From Dehalococcoidia bacterium (GTDB lineage Bacteria > Chloroflexota > Dehalococcoidia > Lucifugimonadales > SHYT01), in assembly GCA_009692665.1 (NCBI GenBank), contig SHYT01000009.1:16906-80905 (forward strand): 64,000 nt of DNA, given 5' to 3'. This document shows, one piece after another, positions 31,936 through 40,296 of this stretch. Every line of letters begins with the position of its first letter. Within the stretch, counting starts at the first letter, position 1. The position numbers and the translations under genes were made by a program. The notes under the pieces were generated by a model. The model was given only the letters and a program-made list of their open reading frames with translations. It made no database searches and was not told where the DNA came from.

Positions 31936-32289
31936 GTGAAACGTGATGCTGATGCTCACGATTCAAAGGATCCGTCCATAAAATACGAGTACCTTTCCTG
32001 CAAAGAGGGAGGCTCTGGCCAACTCGACAGGATGTTTAATGAACCCCCTGACAAGCGACGAGAATCCTTGTTGCGGATTACGAGGAACAAGAAAGTGTTC
32101 TTTGCGGTTTTCTATTCTTCGAATCAGACCAAGGTCAAGGTCATTTATGAACTTGAGCCTAATGTCGTCCTTATAGAAACGGAACGTCAACTTAGCCGCA
32201 GCAGAAATGCAATATCGCACGTCGGATTTTCCGAGGACTGGGTCCGAACGAACGGAAAAGTCGTTTTTAGCGACAGCAATGCAGGTTAG
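31936..32289 (+). CDS. low-GC orphan ORF, function unknown
   Basis: GTG-started 117-residue ORF. Its base composition is visibly lower in GC than the genes around it. The translation has a mixed, protein-like composition, including RRESLLRITRNKKVFFAVF and VSHVGF/SHVGFSEDWVRTNG. A minus-strand ORF overlaps (31963-32373) but looks less protein-like. No family recognised. It may be an acquired gene. Confidence 0.42.
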   Translation: MKRDADAHDSKDPSIKYEYLSCKEGGSGQLDRMFNEPPDKRRESLLRITRNKKVFFAVFYSSNQTKVKVIYELEPNVVLIETERQLSRSRNAISHVGFSEDWVRTNGKVVFSDSNAG

Positions 32290-32462
32290 CGGGCGATGCG
32301 GACTGACTGTTCCTTTGGGTAGGAAGATCTGATAGGCACTGTGAAACTTCCGCGCTAAGACCAGAAGAACCACATTATTTCCAGGTAGGAGTTCTCAACC
32401 ATAGAAACGCCTCTGCTACGCTCCCCCCCCAAGCACATCCCGTCACACAGGTGCCACCACCC

Positions 32463-32914
32463 ATGACCACCCGCCCCCTGCCACCCTCTACACCGATGGC
32501 GCATGCCTGCGCAACCCCGGCCCGGGCGGCTACGGCGCCGTGCTCCTGCACAACGGCGCGCGCCAGGAGCTCTCCGGCGGCTTTCGCCTCACCACCAACA
32601 ACCGCATGGAAATCCTGGCCGCCATAGAAGGCCTCGCCGCCCTCAAAGACCCCGCCAAAGTCACCGTCTACAGCGACTCACAGTACGTCGTCAACACCAT
32701 CCAGAAAGGTTGGGCGCGCAAATGGCGAGCCAACAACTGGATGCACAACAAAGAAGAGCGCGCCGTTAACCCGGACCTCTGCGCCCACCACGACGTCACC
32801 TTCCAGTGGGTCCGAGGCCACAACGGCATCCCGGAAAACGAGCGCTGCGACTGCCTCGCCGTCCAGGCCGCCACCGCCAACCCCCAGCGCCCAGACCCCG
32901 GCTACAAATCCTAG
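32463..32914 (+). CDS. rnhA: ribonuclease HI, frameshifted near its start
   Basis: Degrades the RNA of RNA-DNA hybrids. The catalytic set is visible: Asp in LYTDGACL, Glu in NRMEI, Asp in VYSDSQY, and the C-terminal WVRGHNG with His and ENERCD with Asp. The frame holding all of these has no start of its own upstream of LYTDG. The ATG at 32463 is one base out of frame; adding one C to the C5 run at 32474-32478 joins it (MTTRPPATLYTDG). Otherwise initiation at GTG 32540 would lose the first Asp. A consensus error is likely, since the protein is otherwise intact. Confidence 0.82.
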
Positions 32915-32925
32915 TTCGCTGCTCC

Positions 32926-32985
32926 GCCCTCCCTTTTAGGGGAAGGCGCAGACTCTGAGCCGGGCCGAAGAGGATCGAGGGAGAG
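32926..32985. repeat. CCCTCTCC palindrome family, copy 1
   Basis: Decayed copy with the tail GAGGATCGAGGGAGAGGTCGG shared in outline with copies at 33066, 33559 and 34299. Contains GAGCCGGGCCGAAG, a REP-like piece. Confidence 0.45.
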
Positions 32986-33065
32986 GTCGGGGTGGCATGG
33001 GGTGGCCGTACTTCGTCGCCCACCCCATGTGGTATACTTTTTCTAATCTATCCCGCCCGTCCGCA

Positions 33066-33110
33066 CCGTCCTTCCCTCCCCTCATGGGAGAGGGATCGAG
33101 GGTGAGGTTA
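33066..33110. repeat. CCCTCTCC palindrome family, copy 2
   Basis: TCCCTCCCCTCATGGGAGAGGGA hairpin-like core followed by TCGAGGGTGAGGTT, just upstream of the rpsT start. Same order as the other copies. Confidence 0.55.
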
Positions 33111-33127
33111 ATCATGAGGAGGTTCCC

Positions 33128-33376
33128 TTGCCCAGCGAAAAGTCCCACCGAGTATCCGTGCGCAAAAACGTCCGCAACCGGGCTGAGCGCAGCGCCGTCC
33201 GCACCGTTCGCAGCAACGCCATGGCCGTCGCCGCCGAAGGTGGCGCGAACGCCGCCAAGACCGTCAAGTCTGCCATCGCTGCCGTAGACCGCGCCGGCCG
33301 CAAGCACACCATCCACACCAACAAGGCCTCGCGCCAAAAGTCCCAGCTCATGCGCGCCATGAACAAAAAAGTCTAA
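33128..33376 (+). CDS. rpsT: 30S ribosomal protein S20
   Basis: Small basic protein that binds 16S rRNA. 82 residues, usual size, with helices rich in Arg/Lys/Ala and the conserved ending HTNKASRQKSQL. The start is TTG 33128, after GAGGAGG at about 7 bases; no ATG fits. A strong terminator follows. Confidence 0.95.
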   Translation: MPSEKSHRVSVRKNVRNRAERSAVRTVRSNAMAVAAEGGANAAKTVKSAIAAVDRAGRKHTIHTNKASRQKSQLMRAMNKKV

Positions 33377-33394
33377 CATCACTTCCAGCACACC

Positions 33395-33431
33395 AAGACA
33401 CCCGCTATCAATCGGTAAACGGGTGTCTTTT
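33395..33431 (+). terminator. rpsT terminator
   Basis: AAGACACCCG and CGGGTGTCTT form the stem around a 15-base loop, followed by TTTC. Confidence 0.85.
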
Positions 33432-33527
33432 CTTGCCCGCCGCATCCCGTATCCTGTTATTTTTGTGTCTTTAGGGATTTGTGAGCGGAGTGTAACGCAG
33501 TCGAAGCTTGTTCTGAGGTATGAGGGG

Positions 33528-33673
33528 AATCTCTAATTAACTATCAATCTATCAAACAAATTTCCCTCTCCAGCAGGGAGAGGGACTAAGGGAGAGGTTG
33601 GGGAGTGGGGAGGCCGACATTCGCTTGTTCACGCAACAAAGACAGATGCAAGCACCGTCGCTAAGCCACTCAC
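33528..33673. repeat. 146-bp direct repeat, left copy
   Basis: Starts AATCTCTAATTAACTAT and ends near GCCACTCAC. About 90% identical to 34269-34413. It includes a CCCTCTCC palindrome copy at 33563-33600. The Nudix-like gene lies between the two copies. Confidence 0.85.
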
Positions 33674-33760
33674 GATCAAGACTGAGTCGCAGACCCCGAG
33701 CCGTGCCAAGGTGTCTGTCGAACAGCACATCCGCCCTTGAAAACACGCTACGATGAGCCC

Positions 33761-34201
33761 ATGAAACCAGAAAAACACTCCGTCGCCCTGGTCATCCACG
33801 ACGCCAGTCATCCCGGCCTCGTCCTCACCGTACTCCGCCCGCCGGACGACGACGAGCTCCCTAACATCTGGGGTCTCCCCGCAGGCTCCCTTAAGCCAGG
33901 TGAGACCGTCCAGACCGCCGCCATCCGCGTCGGACGCCAGAAGCTCGGCGTCACCCTCGCCGTCGAAGGCCCCATCGCCCTCGGCCAGCAAGAGCGCCCT
34001 GACTACCTCCTCACCATGACCCTGCTCCAGGCCCGCATCACCGCCGGCAAAGACGCAGGCATGCCAGCGACCCACTCAATGAACAACAAAAACGCTGGCA
34101 TCACCCTCTACGCCGCCCTCCGATGGGCCCTCGCCGATGCCCTGGAAGAAGGCTCCCTCTGCTGCCAGCTCTATCTGCAACACCACCGCGCTACTCGCTA
34201 A
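33761..34201 (+). CDS. Nudix-like protein with a degenerate Nudix box
   Basis: 146 residues from ATG 33761 (MKPEKHSVALVIHD). The fold is Nudix-like: strand VALVIHD, GLVLTVLRPP, then WGLPAGSLKPGETVQTA. The box should read G-x5-E-x7-REUxEExGU. Here the last part is R-V-G-R-Q-K-L-G-V, so all three metal-binding Glu of REUxEE are missing. Likely not a normal hydrolase. An alternative TTG start is at 33737. The gene lies between two copies of a 146-bp repeat. Confidence 0.72.
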   Translation: MKPEKHSVALVIHDASHPGLVLTVLRPPDDDELPNIWGLPAGSLKPGETVQTAAIRVGRQKLGVTLAVEGPIALGQQERPDYLLTMTLLQARITAGKDAGMPATHSMNNKNAGITLYAALRWALADALEEGSLCCQLYLQHHRATR

Positions 34202-34268
34202 CCTGCGCGCCCAGTTTGTCATGCCGAGCGCAGAGCATTGGCCCCTCCTTGTCCCAAGGAACGAAGGA

Positions 34269-34413
34269 AATCTCTAATTAACTATTAATCTACCAAATAA
34301 ATTTCCCTCTCCAGTAGGGAGAGGGACTAAGGGAGAGGTCGGGGAGCGGGGAGGCCCACATTCGCTGTTCACGCAGCAAAGACAGCCGCAAACACCGTCA
34401 CCAAACCACTCAC
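34269..34413. repeat. 146-bp direct repeat, right copy
   Basis: Partner of 33528-33673, same orientation, with a CCCTCTCC palindrome copy at 34304-34345. The rest of the gap (34202-34730) holds the 27-bp repeat and AT-rich sequence but no supported gene. Confidence 0.85.
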
Positions 34414-34515
34414 AGCGCCTGCTTTAGCAGTGCCACCCACCGCTTGACCCAACACCATGTCCGCCACTAGTATTGTGGTATGCATAAATCATACATGTTG
34501 GCCGCAAACCTCGCC

Positions 34516-34542
34516 GAGTGTTACCCGCCTGCCAACAGTAGG
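34516..34542. repeat. 27-bp dispersed repeat, copy 2
   Basis: GAGTGTTACCCGCCTGCC..., one mismatch to 5665-5691. It is followed by the REP-like GTAGACCCTGAGCCGAAG at 34545-34562. Confidence 0.6.
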
Positions 34543-34730
34543 CCGTAGACCCTGAGCCGAAGCCGAAGGGCACGCCACCCGCACCAAAACTCGGCGCGAG
34601 CCTACTGATTTGTTTTTAAATTTCTGAAAAACAAATATTCAAATCACGCACAAGGCCATGATGCGCTGGAAGCGTTCCAAAACAATTTGAATCAAAAAAC
34701 AAATGTCCAGGATCAAAGCACAAAAAGGGG

Positions 34731-35585
34731 TTAGTTTTGCACGATACCCGTGACTAGCAACCCCAGTATCAGCACTCCCAGCGCCAGCCGGTACCAAATG
34801 AACACAAACGTCGAGTGCCGCTGCAGATACCGCAGCAGGAACGCAATCGATGCGTAGCCGGACAGCCCAGCCACCAGCGTCGCTATCACCAGCGTCGGCA
34901 GTGGCACAGACACAAGCTTCATCGCCTTCGGCAGCGCCAGCAGCCCGCTCGCTCCAATCGCCGGAATCGACAGCAGGAACGAGAACCGCGCCGCTGACTC
35001 GCGCGTCAGTCCGGCAAACAGCCTGCCCGTCATCGTCGTCCCGCTCCGGGAAGCCCCTGGCACCAGCGACACCACTTGCGCCGCGCCTACAACCAGCGCA
35101 TCAGACCATCGCAGCATTTTTATATCCCGATTGCGTGAGCTCACCGCCTCAGCAACCCATAATAGGAGGGCCAGCCCAGTGACAACGCCCGCAATCACCC
35201 ACAGGTTCTTCGTCAGGCTCCCCTCAATCACGTCGCGGAACGCCAGCCCAACCACGGCAATCGGAATGGTGCTCAGCAGCACCAGCCAGCCTAGCCTGGC
35301 GTTGCGCCGGTCCTCCTCGCTCGCCGCCCGGCGCGTCACCACAGACGCGCTGCTCACCATAAGCCCGCGGACAATCCGCAGGATATCCGAGAAGAAGTAC
35401 CCTATGACCGCCACCAGCGGCCCCATCTGCACCACGGCAAGAAACGCCGTCCACTGCTCCGGGTGCTGCGCGTCAATGAGCCCCAGCAGCTTGCCCGCAA
35501 TCGTCAGGTGCCCCGTGCTGCTTATGGGAATGAACTCGGTCGGGCCCTCAACCAGCCCCAAAAGAATCGCCTGCCAGAACGCCAT
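34731..35585 (-). CDS. uppP: undecaprenyl-diphosphate phosphatase
   Basis: Membrane enzyme (BacA/UppP) that recycles the cell-wall lipid carrier by removing a phosphate from undecaprenyl diphosphate. 284 residues from MAFWQAILLG at 35585. The two active-site motifs EGPTEFIPISSTGHL near the N-terminus and PGASRSGTTM in the second half are intact. About seven to eight membrane segments. The frame is open further upstream (to 35804) but without family sequence. Divergent from thiI. Confidence 0.95.
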   Translation of the reverse strand: MAFWQAILLGLVEGPTEFIPISSTGHLTIAGKLLGLIDAQHPEQWTAFLAVVQMGPLVAVIGYFFSDILRIVRGLMVSSASVVTRRAASEEDRRNARLGWLVLLSTIPIAVVGLAFRDVIEGSLTKNLWVIAGVVTGLALLLWVAEAVSSRNRDIKMLRWSDALVVGAAQVVSLVPGASRSGTTMTGRLFAGLTRESAARFSFLLSIPAIGASGLLALPKAMKLVSVPLPTLVIATLVAGLSGYASIAFLLRYLQRHSTFVFIWYRLALGVLILGLLVTGIVQN

Positions 35586-35864
35586 GCCAACCCCGCCCTC
35601 GTGCGTTAAGCCTCGTACTAGCCTACTCCCTCGTCTCACAGGCGGAAAGGTAGCTTCAAGCATTCTGCGACACCCGAAGGACATGGGCCATTGCGGGCCA
35701 GTTGTTGCAAGATGGACGCATTCTCGCAGCGTCCAAGGCGCATGTGGAGTGGAATTCGTCAGGGCAGATGGAGTACAGAAAGCCCTGCCCGCAAGCAGCT
35801 TCACGGTTCCTTTTCATCCCAGAGTATGGCACCCTACATATAGCCGGACTCAGGACGTCACCAT

Positions 35865-37070
35865 ATGGAGCCGCGCGTCACCGTCAACTTCTTCCACGAA
35901 ATCGCGCTCAAGGGCGATAACCGCCCCATGTTCTCGCGCCAGGTGGCTGCCAATATCCGCCACGCCATCGATGGCACCGGCGCACACATGCTCAACGCGC
36001 GTCCTATGACCGCTGCGCTCACCTATCCAGGCAACGATAAGTGGCCTGTCCTAAAAGAGCGGCTTGAGCACCTCCCCGGTGTGGAGCGCTTCGCCCGCGC
36101 TTATCCCGTCCTCGCCGCTCTGGACGCTATGCAAGCTGGGATCCGTGAATTGCTGACCATCGCGCCCAAAGCGCGCAGCTTCCGTATCACCGCCAGCCGC
36201 AGCGACAAGAACTTCCCGCTCACGTCGCCAGACCTCAACGCCAAGCTCGGCGATTTCGTGAAGACTGAGACCGGCTTGGCTGTTAGCCTTTTAGCCCCGG
36301 ACCTGAACATCCGCGTCCACATCGAGCATGGCACTGCCTACCTATCCTTAGAAGACTGGCCTGGCATTCGCGGCATGCCGGTGGGCGTCAGCGGCCACGT
36401 CGTCGCGCTTCTCTCTGGCGGCATAGACTCGCCTGTCGCCGCCTACCAGATGATGCTTCGGGGCTGCCGCGTCACCTTTGTCCACTTCCACAGCTTCCCT
36501 CTTGTGGAAGGCACCTCCCGCGAGAAGGCGGAGGACCTGGTGAACGTCCTGACCCGTTACCAGTTCCGCTCCCGCCTGCATATGGTCTCCCTTGCGGACA
36601 TCCAGAAGCGCATCCTGCTGGACGCGCCGCCGGAGTACCGCGTCGTCCTCTACCGCCGCTTCATGCTCCGCATCGCTGAGGAAATCGCCCGCCGGGAGCA
36701 TGCCCTCGCCCTCATCACCGGCGAAAGCCTTGGTCAAGTTGCATCGCAGACTCTCGAGAACATGCAGGCCATCAGCCTGGTCATGCAGCGACTGCCCATC
36801 CTTCGCCCGCTCATCGCCTACGAGAAAGAGGACATCGTCCGCCACGCCCGCAAGCTCGGCACCTACGATATCTCCATCCAGCCGGACCAGGACTGCTGCT
36901 CTCTCTTTGTGCCGAACCACCCCGTCACCCGTGCCGTCCCTGAAGACGTCACCAAAATGGAAGAGCCGCTGGACGTCTCAACCATGGTGCAAGCTGCTGT
37001 GGACGCCGCCGACCTCCGCCGATTTACGTGGCCACCTGTTCCAGGGCGTGCAACCGCCCTCGATCACTAA
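35865..37070 (+). CDS. thiI: tRNA 4-thiouridine sulfurtransferase
   Basis: Adenylates and thiolates U8 of tRNA; in some bacteria it also supplies sulfur for thiamine. 401 residues: N-terminal ferredoxin-like and THUMP region (about 1-165), then PP-loop ATPase with LLSGGIDSPVA at about 183. The functional Cys is in DQDCCSLFVP. No C-terminal rhodanese domain, so it is the short type and needs a sulfur donor such as a cysteine desulfurase. SufS in this window is a possible donor, which is inference. Confidence 0.93.
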   Translation: MEPRVTVNFFHEIALKGDNRPMFSRQVAANIRHAIDGTGAHMLNARPMTAALTYPGNDKWPVLKERLEHLPGVERFARAYPVLAALDAMQAGIRELLTIAPKARSFRITASRSDKNFPLTSPDLNAKLGDFVKTETGLAVSLLAPDLNIRVHIEHGTAYLSLEDWPGIRGMPVGVSGHVVALLSGGIDSPVAAYQMMLRGCRVTFVHFHSFPLVEGTSREKAEDLVNVLTRYQFRSRLHMVSLADIQKRILLDAPPEYRVVLYRRFMLRIAEEIARREHALALITGESLGQVASQTLENMQAISLVMQRLPILRPLIAYEKEDIVRHARKLGTYDISIQPDQDCCSLFVPNHPVTRAVPEDVTKMEEPLDVSTMVQAAVDAADLRRFTWPPVPGRATALDH

Positions 37071-37109
37071 GTTATGTTCGGCGACCAGGTGGTGACGCCC
37101 GCGCTCGTC

Positions 37110-37137
37110 TTGACACTCATTAGATTTGTCATACACT
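37110..37137 (+). promoter_or_regulatory. promoter of the MFS permease gene
   Basis: TTGACA at 37110-37115, 16-bp spacer, TACACT at 37132-37137. The resulting leader of about 175 bases contains the hairpin CGAAGGG-GCAAA-CCCTTCG at 37158-37176. Confidence 0.65.
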
Positions 37138-37318
37138 TCGTAAGATAGAAGAAAGCGCGAAGGGGCAAACCCTTCGTCCTGTTGCTCTTGGGAGAGCTCA
37201 ATATGCTGAGCCTATACGCTGCAGCCGTCTCTTCGTTGTCTCGTTGCTACACCTCCCCATACGCCACACTCGCACGCTTCGCTTTCGCTCTCACGGCCGC
37301 GCTCGTCGGAGGTGCCGT

Positions 37319-38752
37319 ATGGTGCACCTTCTGACGCACGGCGAAGCCAAGCAGGCGGAACACTCCCTCAAGAATTCCTCTATCGAAGGTGCCTTCTACG
37401 GTGGTATGGTCGGCCTCGGCGACCAGTTCACTGGCGCGTACGCCGTTGCTCTGCGCGCCACTAGCTTCGAAATGGGCTTGCTCACCGCGCTTCCCATGTT
37501 GCTTGGCGCGCTGAGCAACTCCTTCAGCTTTCGTGCCGCTCGCCTGCTTGGCACCCGCAAGCGCGTAGTCCTGCTCTTCGCATTCCTGCAAGGCGTCGTC
37601 TGGCTGCCCATAGTGGTACTGAGCCAGGTCAAAGGTGACTATCGCGCGGACATTCTCATCGCCTGCGTTACCTTCTATGCTATCTTCGCCTCTTTCATCG
37701 TGCCCTGTTGGAATAGCATCATGGGCGAGATCGTGCCCGCCCGCCTGCGGGGTAAATACTTCAGCCGCAGAAGCCGCGTCGGCACCCTGAGCACGCTCGT
37801 GTTCTCCCTCGTTGGTGGCATTCTCATTTACCTTTTGCGCGATCACGGCCTTACCGGTTTCGCCATAGCTTTCCTCGCCGCCTTCGTCCTGCGCACCATC
37901 TCTGTAACGCTTTTGACCACGCTTATGGAGATGCACGCGGACGTCAAAGCCGAGCAAAGCATTCAGCTGCGCCGCTTCCTATGGGAGCTCCCGCGTACGA
38001 ACTTGGGCCGCACTATCCTCTTTATCATGCTCATGAACTTCGCCGTGAACCTGGCATCGCCGCACTTCACGCCCTACATGCTGCGAGACCTGCACATGGA
38101 CTACATCACTTTCACGTTGCTCACGGTCGGCACGGCTGTCGGCGCTGTCCTCACGGTCACCCACTGGGGCGCCGCCGCCGATAGGTTTGGCAACCGCCAA
38201 ATGCTCGCCCTCGCGGGTGTCCTCGTCGGGTTCGTACCGCTGCTTTGGCTTGTTTCTTCGAACGTTTATTACCTAGCGTTCGCGCAAGTTTTCAGCGGGT
38301 TTGCCTGGGCTGGCTTCAACCTCGCCTCTGTCAACTTCCTGTTTGACGGCACTACCGATAGAAACCGCACTGCCTACCTGGCGCTTTTCAATGCCGTGGC
38401 TGGCGCAGCCGGTGCAGCCGGTGCGCTGCTCGGTGGCTGGTTGATTCCCTACTTGCCGGTCGTGCTGGGCTCCTCTATCGTCACTATGTTTCTTATCTCT
38501 GGCGTGCTGCGCCTGGCCATTGGCGTTGGTTTTATCCCACTCCTCCATGAGGTGCGTCGTGTGTCGCAAGCCACTGCATCTGATCTCTTTCACACGATGC
38601 TTGCAGGCCGTCCAACGCACTTTTCCCCCACCCATGGCCGTCTGCAAACTTTTCAAACACCGGCAACGCATACCGATACTCCTCCTGTGCACCACATCCG
38701 CCGCATTCCTATGACAGAGGAGGAATGGGAGCGTGCCAAAGACCTCGTCTAG
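37319..38752 (+). CDS. MFS transporter
   Basis: 477 residues with about twelve membrane segments. Start ATG 37319 (MVHLLTHGEAKQ) is preceded by GGAGG at 6 bases; the frame is open upstream to 37244. MFS-like loops are visible (AARLLGTRKRVV after helix 2 and AAADRFGNRQM after helix 8). The C-terminal tail (about 430-477) is long, hydrophilic and His/Thr/Pro-rich. Substrate unknown. It has its own promoter and leader. Confidence 0.85.
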   Translation: MVHLLTHGEAKQAEHSLKNSSIEGAFYGGMVGLGDQFTGAYAVALRATSFEMGLLTALPMLLGALSNSFSFRAARLLGTRKRVVLLFAFLQGVVWLPIVVLSQVKGDYRADILIACVTFYAIFASFIVPCWNSIMGEIVPARLRGKYFSRRSRVGTLSTLVFSLVGGILIYLLRDHGLTGFAIAFLAAFVLRTISVTLLTTLMEMHADVKAEQSIQLRRFLWELPRTNLGRTILFIMLMNFAVNLASPHFTPYMLRDLHMDYITFTLLTVGTAVGAVLTVTHWGAAADRFGNRQMLALAGVLVGFVPLLWLVSSNVYYLAFAQVFSGFAWAGFNLASVNFLFDGTTDRNRTAYLALFNAVAGAAGAAGALLGGWLIPYLPVVLGSSIVTMFLISGVLRLAIGVGFIPLLHEVRRVSQATASDLFHTMLAGRPTHFSPTHGRLQTFQTPATHTDTPPVHHIRRIPMTEEEWERAKDLV

Positions 38753-38828
38753 ATGGGGACGCCCCTACACGTTTAGAGCGGTGTGCGCTATCCTACAGGG
38801 GCACACCCCCCCCTGACTGGAGGATACC

Positions 38829-40106
38829 GTGCGCTTTAGCGCGCCTCGCGGCACCCATGACATCCTGCCGGACCAGCAACCCCTCTGGCGCTACGTGGAA
38901 GGCAAAGCCGCGGAGATGGCCCGCCGCTTCGGCTACCAGCGCATTGAGACGCCGGAGTTTGAGGACGCTGACCTCTTCATTCGCAGCGTGGGCCAAGGTA
39001 CTGACATCGTCGAAAAAGAGATGTACACCTTCGAGGACAAGAGCCACGACAAGCTGTCTCTACGCCCTGAAGGCACCGCGCCCGTCTGCCGCGCCTATGT
39101 GGAGCATGGAATGGCCTCGTTGCCACAGCCGGTGCGTCTCTACTACTTCGCTCCTATCTTTCGGTACGAGCGCCCACAGGCTGAGCGCTACCGTGAGCAC
39201 CACCAGTTCGGCGTGGAGGCCATTGGCGACGGCGACGCCTCCATAGACGCGGAGGTCATCGAGATAGGCTGGCGTTTCATCGAATCGCTTGGCCTTGGCC
39301 GCATGACGCTGGTGCTTAACAGCATCGGCGATAAGGAATGCCGGCCCGCGTACCTGCAGGCGCTGCGCGAGCACTACGCCAAGAACCTGGACCGGGTTTG
39401 CCCGGACTGCAAAATGCGCTTTGAGAAGAACATCCTGCGCGTCCTAGACTGCAAGCGCACCGATTTTGAGTGTCAAGTTGTCGCCAACGGTGCGCCCAAG
39501 ACCACGGACGTGCTATGCGCTCCATGCCGGACGCACTGGGAACAACTGAACAGCTACATCAATGCACTGGGCATCCCTACAGTGCATAACCATCGCCTAG
39601 TGCGCGGCCTGGATTACTACACGCGCACTGTGTTTGAAATCCAGCCGCCGGAAGAGGGCGCGCAGAGCACAGTCCTGGCAGGCGGACGCTACGACGGTCT
39701 TATCGAAGAGGTGGGCGGCAGGCCCACACCAGGCATCGGCTTCGGTATTGGCATCGAACGGCTCATCGGCAACCTCAAGCGCCAGGGTCTGGCCGATGCC
39801 ATCAAGGCGCCCGGCGTTGACGCACTGGTGGCAAGCATGGGCGCTACTGCCCGCACAGCCGGACTGAAGCTCGCATCACAACTCCGCCAGGAGGGCCTGT
39901 CCGTGGTGCTCGCTCCCGCTACCAAAAGCCTCAAAGGCCAGCTCCGCCACGCCGACTCTGTCCAGGCTCGCGCCGTGATCATCCTTGGCGAGGACGAGCT
40001 TGCCTCTCATACAGTTACACTTAAGGACATGGCGAAAAGTGAGCAGACCCGCGTGTCCATGGCAGATGTGGTCAAAGCGATAAAGGGCTTAATCTCCAGC
40101 CAATAG
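38829..40106 (+). CDS. hisS: histidine--tRNA ligase
   Basis: Class II synthetase for tRNA-His, 425 residues. Motif 1 includes YQRIETPEFED, motif 2 includes FRYERPQAERYREHHQFG, the HisA loop is LVRGLDYYTRTVFE, and motif 3 is PGIGFGIGIERL. The C-terminal anticodon-binding domain follows. GTG 38829 has TGGAGG about 6 bases upstream. Not linked to aspS here. Confidence 0.96.
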   Translation: MRFSAPRGTHDILPDQQPLWRYVEGKAAEMARRFGYQRIETPEFEDADLFIRSVGQGTDIVEKEMYTFEDKSHDKLSLRPEGTAPVCRAYVEHGMASLPQPVRLYYFAPIFRYERPQAERYREHHQFGVEAIGDGDASIDAEVIEIGWRFIESLGLGRMTLVLNSIGDKECRPAYLQALREHYAKNLDRVCPDCKMRFEKNILRVLDCKRTDFECQVVANGAPKTTDVLCAPCRTHWEQLNSYINALGIPTVHNHRLVRGLDYYTRTVFEIQPPEEGAQSTVLAGGRYDGLIEEVGGRPTPGIGFGIGIERLIGNLKRQGLADAIKAPGVDALVASMGATARTAGLKLASQLRQEGLSVVLAPATKSLKGQLRHADSVQARAVIILGEDELASHTVTLKDMAKSEQTRVSMADVVKAIKGLISSQ

Positions 40107-40296
40107 CTATGAATGCGTCCCGTTGTCGATCTGAACTGGATCGAAGCGGCCTTGCCTGAATCGAGTCCATAGGTCTGATCGCAAGGAACCCCGAGCTCAG
40201 GTCCCAGATCCTCAATGCTGTTTCACCTTCAAATGCCAAATGGCGCGTTTCCTCGGGTACACTTTAGAAAGCAGCATCACGACCGCAAAGGAATAC

